Positions 12,693 through 26,893 of a stretch of 64,000 bases of DNA are shown in pieces (the first letter of the stretch is position 1; each line of letters opens with the position of its first letter). This DNA is from Dipteris shenzhenensis. Lineage: Eukaryota > Polypodiophyta > Polypodiopsida > Gleicheniales. The stretch is from NCBI GenBank assembly GCA_047967505.1, contig CM106538.1, one strand, 5' to 3'. The translations under genes were made by a program, and so were the position numbers. The notes under the pieces were generated by a model. That model searched no databases. It was not told where the DNA came from and worked only from the letters and a program-made list of their open reading frames with translations.

Positions 12693-12920
12693 TGAACAAA
12701 TTTGGAGAGAGGAGAGGAGAAGAGTGGAGATGAGGAGAGAGGTCACAACTAGAGAGCACACCACAGATAACTAACTATAGATCTAGTTAAAAATAAAGAA
12801 TATTTACAAACCCCTTGAGTTAGGGTTAGGGTTACAGTTTCCAACACTTTCCTATTTAGCACTCTTTTACGTTGGTGCTATGCACATATGATCACATGAT
12901 GTTGATATGAATCCTCAACA
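12693..12920 (-). repeat. 3' LTR of element B2 (228 bp)
   Basis: Aligns with the B1 LTR (5480-5736) and B3 LTR (33473-33701), sharing GAGAGGAGAAGAGTGGAGAT, the TTAGGG-like units and GTGCTATGCACATATGATCA. The polypurine tract GAGGAAAGG (minus strand, about 12921-12929) touches its internal end. Confidence 0.88.
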
Positions 12921-12994
12921 CCTTTCCTCAAGATCAACATCCTAAAGTAGGCCTTCCCTCAAAATGATGATTATGGGAATTCCCTTCCTCTGCA

Positions 12995-14110
12995 TCAAAC
13001 CAAGAGCTTATCAGTGCTTCTCAAAAGTTCTTTCCCAAGTGGTTTAGTAAAGATGTCTGCAACATTCTCTTTCATGTCACAATGTTGTTGTGTGATGTCA
13101 CCATGGAATCCTCTTTCTTTAATTAAATGCTCTCTAACATCAATATGCTTTGTCTTAAAGTGATATACTAGATTCTTGGCTAATGCTTGAGCTGATTGAT
13201 TATTACAATATATTGTTGTTGGCTTTGACTCATCAAAGTAATCCATTTTTTACAACAATCTTCTGAGCCATATAGCCTCACATGCATCTATTGAAGACAA
13301 ATAAACAGTTGGTTGCTTGTTTGACAACCATGATATAGCACCTTGACCAAGGAATTTTGCATATCCTTGTGTGGATCTCCTGGTCTCATGATCTCCTACA
13401 TAGCCACTGTCACAGTATCCATGTAGCCTTGGATGACTTCCTTTGTATTCTATTTCAACTTGTCTTGTACCTCTTATGTATCTCAATACTCTCTTTGCCA
13501 CATTCTAGTGAGACTATTTTGGATTTTCCATAAATTGTGCAAGTGAACTTACTGCATAACAAATATATGGCCTTGTGATAGTCAGATATATAAGAGATCC
13601 GATGAGCTATGAATAGTACTTGTCATTGACTGCATGATTTTTTGGACCTTTGGTAAGTTTCAAACTTTGTGCCATGGGAGTGGTTGCAACCTTGCAATCT
13701 TCCATATGAAACTTCTTCACAGGAGACTATCTACATATTTTTGCTAGCTCATGAAGGTGTTGTTTGAGTCTCTCCAGAACTTAATTCCAAGAAAATAGTA
13801 CATGAGTCCAAGATATTTCATGTCAAACTCTATAGATAATTCTTGTTTCATCTTGTTGATGAAGCTATTATTGTTTCCTATCACAATCAGACCATCTACA
13901 TACAAAAGTGCGATAGTAATGTCTTCGCCTTGAACTTTGTAGTAGTATTATCTGCATCTGACTTCATGTATCCTAAATTAGCAAAATGCTTGTCTATTCT
14001 ATTCTACTATACCAACTTTTGGGTGCTTGCTTTAAGCTGTAGAGCCTTTTTTTGAGATGGAAAACCTAATGCTCTTTCCTTGGTTTAACATACCCTGCTA
14101 GTTGTTGCAT
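12995..14110 (-). pseudogene. B2 RNase H and RT C-terminal remnant
   Basis: RNase H is recognised by HGYCDSGYVGD, SWLSNKQPTVYLSS, IYCNNQSAQALAKN and the VADIFTKPLGKELL tail. The usual TEAEY block is reduced to SSIDACEAIWL, so the catalytic Glu is lost in a small deletion. The frame breaks near 13248 and again at 13505. RT remnants between 13510 and 14110 are readable only in pieces. The product cannot be functional. Confidence 0.85.
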
Positions 14111-14120
14111 GTAGACTACC

Positions 14121-14640
14121 TCATCTAAATAACCATTGAGAAAAGAATTTTTGACATCTAGTTGGTACACATTCCATTTGTTGAGTGCCACTAGTGATAT
14201 TAAAAACCATATGGAATACATCTTTGCCTACTAGAGCATAAGTCTCATCATAGTCTTGACCATATTGTTGTGCAAAACCTTTTGCAACTAGTCTGGCTTT
14301 GTATCTTTCAAAGCTTCTATCTAGATTGTACTTTACTTTGTAAACCCATTTGTTTGCAATGTCTTTCTTTCTTGGTGGAAGGGTGCATAATTCCCAAGTG
14401 TTTTTTTTGTACAAAGCATCCATTTCTTCATTCATAGCAGTTTGATGTTCCGGCTTGTCAATTGCATCTTTGAAGTACACTGGCTCTTCTGTGGCGATGA
14501 TGGTAGTCATAAAAGCATAATTGGTGGTTTCAATTTGAATCGCTTTCCCTTTTTGAGCACATATCAATCTTGCTGGTGGTCTCCTTTCTCTGGTAGACCA
14601 TTTGAGTTGCTGCTCTCCTAGAGGTCTCTCTAGCAATTCT
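14121..14640 (-). pseudogene. B2 RT N-terminus and integrase-RT linker
   Basis: The minus-strand frame holds PERQTAMNEE-like HQTAMNEEMDALYKKNTWEL, NKWVYKVKYNLD and FERYKARLVAKGFAQQYGQD, the conserved start of copia RT, preceded by the variable linker. It ends in a frameshifted stretch where QMDVKNAFLNG should follow. Degenerate. Confidence 0.88.
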
Positions 14641-16060
14641 TTCTCTTCTTCATCAACTTTTCAGTAGGTGACTATGTAACCGGTGTGATCATCTCCTATG
14701 TAGTTGATTTTTTCCAATCTGATTCTTCCTTAAAAAATTATATCTTTGGAGATTATGACTTTTTGGTTGATGGGATCATACAACTTGTCTACTTTGCTTT
14801 CTTCACAGTAGCCAATGATGCATTTGGTGACTTCACATCCAATTTTTTGTGAGATGATCGCATGTATGTGGGCATATGTATGCAACCAAAATGTCCAATG
14901 TGTGGCTGGTATCTAGTGAATTCTTCATAAGGTGTCATGCCCTAAATTGATTTGATTGAAAGTTGGTTAAGCAAGTAGTTTGCAGTGGTAATTTCTTCTT
15001 CCCGATATTGATACACAAGATTCTTCTCATTGAGCATTGCTCTAGCATTCTTCCTTTTCACCTATTACATTTTGTTGAGGAGTATCCGCACATGTGAATT
15101 GCCTTCAAAAGCCATTACTTCTACAAAAGCTCATAAATGCTCAAGATATGTATATACCTCTTCTGTTTGATCTCATGACTTTGATCTTTTCACCAGTCTG
15201 GTTCTCAACCATGGCTTTGAATTCTTGAAATCTAGAAAAGACTTTAGATTTCTCTTTCAAAAAGTAGTACCTCTTGCTCAAGAGGTGCTTATACCAAAAT
15301 TGGTTCTCTTTTGTTTACCGAAGCAACATGCTTTGCAAAATTTTCCACAAAAGTGAAGCTTCAAGTTTTCAAATGGCATATTTTGATTTCAGCTGCATCA
15401 AGCTTTTGAAATTGACATGTCCATATCTCTTGTGCCATAATGTGGAAAGTGACATTGGTTATAGCTGAGATAATATGGCATGCAAATCTAGTACTGAAGC
15501 TAGCATTTTCAATAAGCATCCTTCCTTGAATGCTTTTCCCACTAGTTGAGATCCTCTAGATTTATACCTTATTGTGCACTCATCTCCATTGAAGATGACT
15601 TGATAGTTGTGTTCTGTCATTAGCCCAACTGACAAGAGGTTCTTGCTCAGCTTTGGAATAGAGTACATCTTTCACCAATCCTTTCATACCAGTGAAATTG
15701 TTCATAGGGACAATGCCTTTCCCTTGAACTGGATTTGGTGTTAGTATTTGTAGTGTAGATAACATTGTTTGGTCCTTCTAATGGTTTCATCTCAACTTAG
15801 TTGCATTTCCCGTTGTGTCCACAATTCATGTCAAGGTACAATATATCAGTCTTATACATATCCTCACTTGCAAGATACATATTCTAAGGTTCATTGCCAT
15901 AGTGGCAGTGAATTGAATGTCCACTGTGATGATTCCCTCTTCCACGGAAATTCCTTGATTGTTGCTAGATTGACCTCCTTGGTCGTAGTGATTCTTGCAG
16001 CAATCTCTTTCATACTATCCAAACTTACGATGATTGTTGCACTGAATGTTTGACACGTTG
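14641..16060 (-). pseudogene. B2 integrase and protease remnants
   Basis: Only short blocks remain. PKLSKNLLSVGLMTEHNYQV at about 15610-15665 is the stretch that follows the copia protease. Integrase-like codons appear between 14650 and 15400 across several frames. No uninterrupted frame exceeds 70 codons. I cannot place catalytic residues with confidence. Confidence 0.7.
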
Positions 16061-16850
16061 GTGGATGCCTTCCCTCTTCCTTGAAATCTTCCTATGTTGG
16101 AATGATTTCCTCTTGGATGATGATGTTGATGCTGATGCTACTGAAGTTGATTTTGATGATGATGACCACTTCTCTGAGATGCTCTACCTTTGCCTTGACC
16201 TATGTCTGAAGCTGTGAATGCTTGATCATTAGAATGACCTTTGCGTGCTTGAATGTCCTGAGTCCTGAGTTTCTTACCAAATAACATTGACTGTAACTCT
16301 TCCAATGTTAGAATTTTCCTCTGAATGGCAATACTCTAGACTAGATTATCCTTGATTTTGAGTATGTAAGCATGACCAATTTCATTGCTGTTGCGAAAAT
16401 TCTAGTTGATTTGGTTTCCAATGCCAAAATCCTGGATGTCTTAGACTCGTAAAGAGCTACAAACATATCCCATGCTTCTTTGGGTGTCTTCACTGTGTTG
16501 AGCTATCCAAGCATGACGTCTTGCACGTATTGCTTGATCAAATGATATGCATATTTGTCTTTCTTGTCCCAATATGTTTATGCTTGGGTAATTGGCAAGA
16601 TCTACTGCAGGTGTAGAACTATTGGTGCAAGTGTAGACCCTTCTGGTTGTGTTGCGAAAAAGGTGGGAGTTGTTGCTGGTACATTAGATGGTCGAGATGT
16701 AGATGCATCGATATACTCCCATTGTCTTGAAGTACAAGAATTGTCTCCATTCAATATTTGCATGTGCCTCTATAGTTTAGCATTGTTAATGGTCTTGATT
16801 TTTAGAGTTCATTCTTTATCCCTTCTTTAGAAATCAACTTGTTGATTTCT
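15990..16850 (-). pseudogene. B2 Gag remnant with broken zinc knuckle
   Basis: The minus strand near 16000-16045 reads C-N-N-H-R-K-F-G-stop-Y-E-R-D-C, a CCHC knuckle that has lost its second Cys and has a TAG where the His should be. Upstream comes a basic, Gln/His-rich stretch and then Gag-like helical sequence to about 16600. It cannot encode a working Gag. Confidence 0.7.
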
Positions 16851-17604
16851 CATTAACATGACAAGGGAGGACACCAACCTCCAAAATTTCTTCTCAAAGA
16901 AGAACAAGGTAAGCACCAATAAGATTGACTTTGTAAAATTCAAAGTGTATTACATCTTCCATTTTGGTCTTCCCATCATCCATATCATCAATGGTTTTCT
17001 TTAATTGATTCAATGTCAACGAGGTTTCCAAAAAAACAAGTCAAAATTTTCAACAAACTTGGTTTTGGCATCCAATAAGTTCAGAATATCACAAGTTCTG
17101 AATAAGAAAAATGGTGGCATACTAACTAAATATTCTCTCACAATAGAGTGAATTGTAAGTCTCATCACTCTTGCTTATGAGAGGTATGTCTTCATATGTT
17201 GTTTTCATCCTAATGAGTCCATGTGTTTCTTTTGTTGGTTTGTTAATCTTACTTACCCACTAGTCCCTTAAATAAATCTTTGCTTGGTTCAATCTGATTT
17301 GCTCCTACACTCTCATTTTTTCTTTTGGCTACCAAAAGCTAAACCAACACTTGAGAGTCCCCCAACCTTGCTTTCTCTTGCAATTATATTATTTTTAGAC
17401 TTGAGATATCCATCCTCTTTTCCCTAATCCTCATTGCCTCTTTTTTTTTCCTTTTTAGTAGCTCTTAAGTACCCCAACTACTTGTCCTAAAAAATAGTAG
17501 CAGGTTTTAAAATGCTCAAGGGAAGCCTCCACAAACTAGTAGTCTTCACGTCAAAAGATTTCATATAAAAAAAAAGGGTTTGGCTTGAACCAAGAGGGTG
17601 CGCT
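16851..17604. other. Non-coding interval
   Basis: No gene, LTR or RNA feature recognised. It may include the worn 5' end of B2. Confidence 0.4.
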
Positions 17605-18066
17605 TTACCTTGGCCAAAATAACACTTTAACCAGACTAGTTTGGTCAAAAACAGAGGTAGGAAAAATTTTGGGTGCCAATTCTAATTGACTTAGGGAAAA
17701 CTCCCAAGTCCAATAGAACTTTTCAAGTTTGGCTTCACTTTTGTTAGCTACAGCATGCTTGTTGTGCCAAGTAAACATTCTAGGATCACCCAACACTGCC
17801 TTTGATGAAATAACCTCTAAAGTCCCATCTATCCTAAACTGACTGTAGCATACCCAATAGGAGCATAAACTAAAGCCACTAAGAATTGAATCCCTTGTAA
17901 AGTCACACTTGAGATCAAGCCACTTTCCCAATGGATCAAAGGTAGTGAACATAACATTCTCCCCAAAGTGGGAGAGATTAGCTAAGGCTATGCCTCCTTT
18001 CCATTTCTCATGATCTATGAAAAACCTATTCCTTATTTTGTCCACACTCATGAGTCTCTGATTCAA
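17605..18066 (-). pseudogene. LINE endonuclease-like remnant
   Basis: An open minus-strand frame of about 150 codons contains GGIALANLSHFG..DPLGKWLDLKC and later FTWHNK, KLEKFYWTWEFSLSQL and ILPTS-like KIFPTSVFDQ. These resemble, in order, the end of the APE-type endonuclease domain of plant L1-type LINEs (FTW.N, KLDRFL.S, SDH), with the SDH active-site block altered to FDQ. An ORF1-like piece lies upstream on the same strand at 18674-18919, as expected for a LINE. The identification rests on motif resemblance only. Confidence 0.45.
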
Positions 18067-18673
18067 ATCGTCCTTAAATTTGACTTCTTGAGAGATGAAG
18101 AAGCGGGAAATAAAGAGTCACCGATTTATTAGCCAACTAGCTAACTTCAAACATTTATTAGGATAATTAGCCCACAAATGTTTGATGTTGAGCATTATAT
18201 AAGCATATTTACCATTGTTTTTCTTTTTCTTTACCCCAAGTCCTACCACTTCAATTGGCATCCCCATCCTAGACTACATTTGCCTATTCTACAAGCTAGC
18301 TTTTGCTTTCAAATTGGACAACATAGAGAAATCTCACATTTGGTATGTAATTGGGCATATCTTCCTCAATCTTCATCCTCTTATCCCTCACTCATCTGAT
18401 CATCTTCTATGTTGATGTCATCTTCAAATTCCTTTGACAATCTCTTTTGCATTGCTGTCTTCCTATGTACTTCGATGCATCTTGCATCCATTCATTTGTT
18501 TCATGGTCGATACTATTTAGCACATCACAAACATTTCTCAATATTAGCTTGTCTTGCTCAGTGATTCATCAATTTCCAAATCCCTAAGAAGAGGTAGATG
18601 CTCCAAGTTCTAGTGGCCCTTGTTTTTTTTTGTACGCGAGAGACTTTGGTTTAGCTTTTTGTTGTGGAAAATT

Positions 18674-18919
18674 TTACAAGAGAGACCACATAGGAAGTAC
18701 AAAGTGGGAAATTTTTGGTAAACAAAGGGCAATAGGTAGATCTTTAGCAAGATCTAGTTGAACTACACACTTCAAGATTACCCTTTGGTTTATATATTGT
18801 CCCGTCTCAACACCCAAAACCACCCCTAGTCCACTACAAAGACTAATTGCCTCGTTCATAGAGACAAAGGAAAATTTGGTGATTTCACCCCTGATCTTAG
18901 CATGTATTTTGAAAACCAA
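18674..18919 (-). pseudogene. LINE ORF1-like (DUF4283-type) remnant
   Basis: The minus-strand frame has LGVVLGVETGQYINQRV and KCVVQLDLAKDLPIAL, reminiscent of the LG..L..D......R..V.VDL...LP pattern of plant LINE ORF1 proteins, which bind LINE RNA. It lies about 600 bases upstream of the endonuclease-like frame in the same orientation. It is short and has no intact start. I rate it as a plausible partner of that remnant, not proven. Confidence 0.35.
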
Positions 18920-20769
18920 AATACCAATTCTTGAAAATACAAGTTGACTTCTTATAGTCCAAAGCAGTTCAAGATCAACTTTTGTGTAGACTTCTACAAG
19001 TAATTAATTGTTCAAGATATATTGCTTTCTTACTTGTGCATCTAACAAGTTCCTATCAAAGTCAATCAAATTTCACACATTATGTCTTGAAACCCAACAT
19101 TTATAACAATGTGCAATTCACATGCTTACATCCACCCATCTAAGAGAGAGATTGAGTTTTATTCTTGAATTTCTTATGTCTAGTCAATCATCTTTCGCAT
19201 CTTCACACTAAAACATTGATTTCATGGTGATTGTTCTCAATATGTTTCTTAAAAAGATACATTGAGTATCACCTACTAACAAGGAGAAAGAGGGAATACA
19301 TAGAAAGAGGGTAATTAGCTATTTCCTAGTAGTAAATGCAACGTATGTCTTTACAATCCTACCTATATGAGGATTTACCTTTTATACATATACCTACATT
19401 CCCAAACTCATCCCCTAGAAACAACATAGTGAAGTTTCAATCTCACTATAGTCACTCATAAGATTGAAAACATAAACTCCATCACATAGCAAGGACTAGC
19501 TACTATGACATCCCCACTATCATCAACAGCATTCAACAATGTGAGTAAACCATAGTATCAAATTATACTCACATACAAATTCGCACACCCACATATTTGA
19601 ACATCCATTTATACAAAGCCTTTGTGCTGAGTTTCTATCACACTCCAAAGGTGAAGAGCAAACTCAACCATGAAGGCTAGCACTAGAGTAAGGCATGTTT
19701 ATTTCATGAAGCGCAAGTAGAGGACAAATAGGTTACATAATACGATCCGACCTGAGGAAATACTTACTAGGTTACATAATACGACCTGACCTGAGGAAAT
19801 ACTTACACACTTTGGTGTATTGGTTTGTGTCTTTATACAAGCCTTATCCATGCTGGCACACATACTTGGTGATGTATGATCTTTTGAGTCCAATTTATCT
19901 ATACTTTATTCTATAGTGTCTTGGAGGTGTTCATGAATACTTTGCACATATTTTGAGATGCATGCAATATAAGACATGCTTTTGCAGAGAAAAAGAAGAA
20001 ATTTATAAGAAACTACATGGAAATATGCTGAAGACTTTAATTATTAAAAGGGGTAATGCTGAAGACTTTTAACTTACTAAAAGGTAATGCAGAAGACTTT
20101 AAATTACTATTCCTTTCCACAAATGTGAAACAATCCTCCAGAAGATAGAGCATAGGTTCACAAGACAGGTTCACAAATTAGAAAACAAGCTAAGCAGGCA
20201 CAATACAGCATTTTGGCATGAATTTTTAACTTTTGCATCAACGGGTCTTCTTCATAGAAAGTGCAAAAAATACTGAAGACTTCAAAGACTCAAAGGCATA
20301 ATATTTGCTTAAACCCTTAAATACTAAAACATGCCCACTACTGAGATCATTTCATGTTCTGACAAAAAAGAGCTATATACTCAGGAGTCTGAGTTTGATG
20401 AGATTTCAATACCCAGACTTCCCAACCAGAGACCTGAAAGGTCTAGTACTGAAAGATCCTTAACTTCAAATCGAGAGGTATATAATCAAGACCTCTGCTA
20501 GCACTAAAGCCTAGAAAGCGCAAAATACTAAGCTGCACTCATCATTTGCTATAAGACTAGCTACAACTCACATAGCACTACCAGAACCTGCAGTAAAACC
20601 TTCAATTCTTTACAAAAAGGCTAAATGCAACTCTATTGAGGCAAAGTAAAGATACCCCATGCATATGTAATGAAAACAGGGAAGAAACCCATGACCAAAG
20701 TCCAATCAGGAAGATAACTCCTGAATAAGATAGGCATTGCCATCATGGCATTACCACAGGTTGAACCAT
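18920..20769. other. Non-coding interval downstream of actin
   Basis: No gene recognised. It contains a 39-bp tandem duplication at 19730-19807 (core AGGTTACATAATACGA) and a cluster of short repeated phrases (GAAGACTTTAA) at about 20025-20110. Bases next to 20770 should include the actin 3' untranslated region, whose end I cannot define. Confidence 0.5.
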
Positions 20770-22363
<1,594 letters not shown>

Positions 22364-23040
22364 TTCAAGAAGAAGCTAGGCGCACACTGTATAACAAACG
22401 AATGTCTTTAGGAGGATATGCAGCACTAGCCGATCACATCTCACACTGCAACCTAGACGTACGAAGGTAGATCTACGACGCTGCAATAGGCGAAACCACT
22501 ACGTGATGAGCGCTAAAACGAAATATCGTACAAAACTCTGTCGAGCTTGGGATAGTCAGCCTGATAGGTAATAGAGGCCAGTACCAACCCTCACTGGAGC
22601 AAACTTAGAGAAACGAGCAAACGAATAATTCAAAAACATCGTATTCAAGGCAAAGACGACGGAAATCAGCAGCGGATCTAGCTAGACACAAGAAGCTTAC
22701 GAAACGTACAAAAACAAATCAGAGTAATCCGAGCAAATTCGAGGCTGAAAGTTAGCAGGAAATCTAAATGCCGATCTACGGATCCTAAAAGAAAGAAAGA
22801 AGCAAAAAGAGGAAATGCAGGCGACCTTGTGAAAGCGGTTAGGCGAGCTACAGAAGCGGTGAAAGAGGAGGAGGAGGATAGGAACCTGGGGAAGAGGAGC
22901 AGGAATCGGTGAGTCCAACTCCTGATGAAAGGCAAAGGCGAAGCGATGCAAGTCGAATTGTGTTGAGAACTTGAGATCTCGAGATCTCCAAACTAAGAAA
23001 AAGGCTGTCCGAACATTTTTGCAGCAGCAGAACCAATTAA
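22364..23040 (-). promoter_or_regulatory. Actin 5' untranslated region, leader intron and promoter region
   Basis: Plant actin genes usually carry an intron just before the ATG. Here a minus-strand TAG acceptor lies 12 bases upstream of the ATG (exon would resume at 22375), with an alternative CAG a little further up. Candidate donors are CCCAG|GTTCC at about 22885, CAAG|GTCGCC at about 22825 and TTC|GTAAGC at about 22692; I cannot choose without transcripts. A CT-rich stretch at 22855-22880 fits an actin leader. An inverted CCAAT box is at about 23033 and a perfect 16-base palindrome GAGATCTCGAGATCTC at 22973-22988. No clear TATA box lies at the expected distance. Confidence 0.55.
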
Positions 23041-23755
23041 AGGTCCCTCGCTGGTATTTTTGGGAGACTCCCTCCCCACCGTCCATCTCCATTCATCTGG
23101 ACCGTCCAACCGCATTTGACGGTGCCGTCATCTTTGACGGCAGATCGCCGGCACACGGCCGGCCTTTCGCCTTTCCCGCCGACCTTTTCAGTTAAAAGCC
23201 CTTTTTTGAAAAGGAATTTTTTTTTAAATATAAAAATCGTTCCCCCTTTCTTTTGCAAACATTTTCACATTTCCCTCCCTTTTTTCATCCTCGCCATTGC
23301 CCAATCACACTCCTCCATGTGAAGATAGTTAAGTGGTGGGGGCATTTAAGAAATTAAAGCAAATAGTGGAAGATCACGGTCTTGTGTGTATCTAACGTTT
23401 CATATCTTCTCCCCCAAGCTTGCCATTAGACCCTACTAACACATGAAGGCCACTTCCAAATCACACCCTATTCATGCAAAAAGCGATGGGTTCCAAATTG
23501 GATTTGAAACCTGGTTGGTAAAAAAACCAAGGTTTTGGTTATTTAAACGTCCACGTGGAGATGATTTCAAAGTGCCTTTACTTGCAGCAGTTGCCAATTT
23601 TGCAAACAGACTCGGCCCTTCTCATATTGGTAAACTAGAATTTGCAAAAATGTTGTGGGCTACAACCAGTCCAAGGTTATGATCACACTTGGTTTCTCTT
23701 GAGCCCCTCCTTTGGAGGGGGCTCTATCACGCAAGTGGCTTTTCCAACAAAAGAA
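23041..23755. other. Upstream of actin, no gene recognised
   Basis: No coding region recognised. A short hairpin-capable sequence (GAGCCCCTCC / GGAGGGGGCTC) is at 23700-23724. A TATATTTAAA-like motif on the minus strand near 23225-23237 is too far from the presumed actin start to be assigned. Confidence 0.4.
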
Positions 23756-23937
23756 ATCATTACATAGAAAACCAGTTCGGTATCATTACGTAGAAAACTA
23801 GTTGTGTATCATTACGTAGAAAACCAATTGTGTATCATTACGTAGAAAACCAGGTGTGTATCATTACGTAGAAAACCAGTTGTATATCATTACGTAGAAA
23901 ACCAGTTGTGTAGCATTACATAGAAAACCAGTTGTGT
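23756..23937. repeat. 26-bp minisatellite, 7 copies
   Basis: Seven head-to-tail copies of a unit reading ATCATTACGTAGAAAACCAG plus TTGTGT, total 182 bases. Copies differ by one to a few bases; TTACGTAG is conserved in five. It lies about 0.8 kb upstream of the likely actin transcription start. It has no spacers, so it is not a CRISPR array. Confidence 0.97.
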
Positions 23938-26181
23938 GAACGCCTTGATTCGAAATCAACATTGCAAGAATTGCAAACTTAAACCATCACATGAACAGGC
24001 TCTCAGAGGTTTAGGGGAAAAACCAAATTGTAAACTTTTTTACATTCACGCATCAACACTTTTTGACTATTTGCAGTTAGACATTCAGACTTTGCAATTT
24101 AAAAATCTAATGTGGCTACACGACAACTTCCCACTAGCAATTATTACACCTGATTTTCTCTTGAACCCTTCCCTGGAACTAGAAATCATCATTGCAAAAA
24201 AAACTACTTAGTAATAGTTTTTGAACTAGAAATCGTCATTTCAAAAAACCCTACTCAGGTGAACATTTGAATTTGCAACTCATTCTCTCACAGTTTCAAA
24301 CCAAAGTTGTAGCGTGAACAAGCCCTTGGAAATACACACAAACATTAATCTTCATCCATCATGAATAATATAAGCACTTCCCTTAATATTTACAGGGAGG
24401 ATAGACCATGTGCCGGGTCCCATCTCTAAAATTATCCTAGGTCTTTTTCCTACTCCTTTTGAAATCATAAAATTGAGATTTTATTCCAAATTATGGATTA
24501 TGTACTCCATAAAACTATAGGAAACATCCAATTCAATCAATAAATGAATGAAACAAGGTGCAAGACTATCAAGTAATGCACCTACATGAGGTTCTCAATA
24601 GCACAAAAGGATATAAAAGATTGGGTTTAGAACAACATGATTTGATATCATTGAGGAGGAAAGCTCAATTTTTGGGCAGTTCATGATGTCTTCTCAAGTA
24701 AATGGAGGCTACAACAAGCAATAATAAATTGTGTAGTTCTCAGGGGATGTTTGGAGCTACAAAGGCACTAAGACGAGGATGTCTAGTCCAAGTCAAAAGG
24801 CAGCAAGCAAGTCTATAGACCTATGCAACAAACAGTCTATAGACCTGTGCAACATCCAGGGCAAGTATGGAGGTGTGTTGTAGGTCAAGGTAGGCTAGAA
24901 AGGGTCTACAAATAAAGGAGCAAACTTGTGCAGTGGTGGACAAAAGGATACTTGGAGTTGTAGAAGAGTTGGTTAGGGTATACAAATAGGTCAAGATAGT
25001 GCAAAAGACATGCACCTAGAGCAACAGTGCCATGCGGCAACAACAAGGCACATGTGCTAGGTCCCTTTATAGTCTGAAAATAAGTCAGATGCTTGCAAAG
25101 AAACTATAGTTAGGTCGGCCTACTATGTGAGAAAGTTGGGCAGTTTCCCAACCCTCTAGGACCATATAAAGGGCACCCAATGGGGGCATTCCATATTTCA
25201 CTTTGTAGGGTCCTTGGTGCCTCACATTGTTTTGCCAACACAACAATATGGTGTCCAAAACACCAACAATAGGTCGAGTATGCATCTGCTCATCAAGGAT
25301 GATAAGTCGGTCACATTGACCACAATCACCAATGTAACACAAGCATTCATGCACCTGAGCCATAATGTAAACATAACACAAGCAAGGCTATCCAGAAGTA
25401 ATAGGAATCTAGAGATCTATGTCCATGAGAGCTGCAGCCCCCCTCCCCCCCAGACTCTCGGCCTCCTCCTTGCCGTACCCACCTGTTGCTGCTCTCTAGA
25501 GATCTATGTCCATGAGAGCTGCAGCCCCCCTCCCCCCCAGACTCTCGGCCTCCTCCTTGCCGCACCCACCTGTTGTTGCTGCTGGCTGGAGGCCGTGCCA
25601 TGTACCAAACAATCACAAGAGGGTGTGTTACATTCGCGACCCCCTTCTACATCACTTGATGCTACAATCCACAAGTGGGTATAGGCTCTAGCCACCATAC
25701 AGCCTACCTCTCAAGGGCGTACTACCGCCTGTGACCGAGTTCAACAATAGGCATTGCACCTGCGTCTGAGAATCACCCCCAAGCTTGTACGAATCAACAA
25801 CCAAGCTCACGTTGGTGCATTGATTCTAGCAAGCCTTCATCGTGTGCATTCTCCATACCGAACTTTAGCCCTCTTGCATCGGGACTAGAAAGGATTGCAA
25901 AGTCCTTTCTTCGATGGTCCAACCAACCCCTTCCAAGCCATCATTCATTGAAGGCAACCCCAAGTACATATTGTGCTTCAAAGAGGATTGGCAACTCACC
26001 TTGTGCATTCCATTGCCCCTTCCAAGATTTAGAGCTTGAGCCTGCTTGTGAAAGCACTCCAGTTTGGTTCCCCCTTCAATAAATCTTCCTTTACATAATC
26101 CCTTTTAAGATGCTCCCTATTCCAAGGTTCAGATAGAGGCTCCCCCTAGTTGTTGGAATTCCTCATTGGAATCCTTAGGTT
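23938..26181. other. Non-coding interval left of element C1
   Basis: No gene recognised. It contains the 87-bp duplication at 25409-25582. The last bases (26157-26181) form the left flank of element C1 and end in the target duplication AGGTT. Confidence 0.5.
25409..25582. repeat. 87-bp tandem duplication, C-rich
   Basis: A unit beginning CTAGAGATCTATGTCCATGA at 25409 repeats at 25496 with very few differences (for example GTACCC versus GCACCC). Both copies carry the same C-rich run. Overlapping reading frames on both strands are by-products. Confidence 0.93.
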
Positions 26182-26880
26182 TGTTAGATATCAATGCTCC
26201 ACTCTCTTGTAACTATGCAGGAACCAGCTAACTCTATTGTAAGCCCCCATATGAGGAGAAGGCATTTGAGTAGCTCGGTTATCCGGTAGGTCCTGGTTTG
26301 GACACCAGATGGGGGCCATGTGTGGCCTGATGGCTGGACGGCTTCAGATAGAGTTGGCACACCGCCAATAGGCTACATGCAAGTGTGGGAAGGCATCCCT
26401 TGGCTGACCGCACTAAGGGTAGATGGAGCATTTCCCGAGGCAGCCCACTCTCCAGATGATCCCAGATGGCTATGGGCCAAACGATGACCGTAGGTTAGTT
26501 GCTCTGTTTTACGCACCGGTTCTATCGTATGGCCAGTGGCCTACTATTTTAGGACTGCGACCGTTTTGGGCACACTGGGTCCGCCACCCAATTGAGCCTA
26601 ATCGACTACGACCGGTGGCTATATAAGAGCAAGCCCATGAAGCCCATTTCACCACTGGCTACTGCAACCCTGATTTCCTTAGCATACAGCCTCCGTCTTC
26701 TACATTTTCCAGCACGCCATCGAAGCTTCTTTCACAGGAGCGCACGGTTGGGAGGCAGCGCCATCTATTGTATCAGTTCTAAAGTAATCAAATTTTTTAT
26801 TCTCTATACTATCTTGTTTTCTCTCTTGCGTACGAGATCCTGTTATATGTTGAGCACAGACGTTGTATTATTTTCTTACA
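26182..26880 (+). repeat. 5' LTR of element C1 (699 bp)
   Basis: TGTTAGATATC start and TTCTTACA end, next to the primer site. It has a TATA box TATATAAG at 26620-26627. Compared with the 3' LTR it lacks about 28 bases after CCCACTCTC near 26450. Confidence 0.95.
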
Positions 26881-26893
26881 TGGTATCAGAGCC
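26881..26893 (+). promoter_or_regulatory. Primer binding site of element C1
   Basis: TGGTATCAGAGCC directly follows the 5' LTR, as in element A; intact initiator-tRNA-type site. Confidence 0.93.

Larger units (their letters stand above)
12693..16850 (-). mobile_element. Decayed Ty1/copia element B2
   Basis: The 3' LTR lies at 12693-12920. Reading leftward on the minus strand, gag, protease, integrase, RT and RNase H occur in copia order between about 16850 and 12995. Frameshifts and stops are frequent. I could not find a 5' LTR or primer site, so the 5' end is truncated or too diverged; the right limit is approximate. Confidence 0.85.

Noticed and set aside
23756-23937. CRISPR-like array
   Set aside because: Units are contiguous with no unique spacers, and the window is eukaryotic. 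It is a minisatellite.
25214-25698. Overlapping frames across the 87-bp duplication
   Set aside because: Frames on both strands simply double the same peptide because of the duplication; no motif or context.
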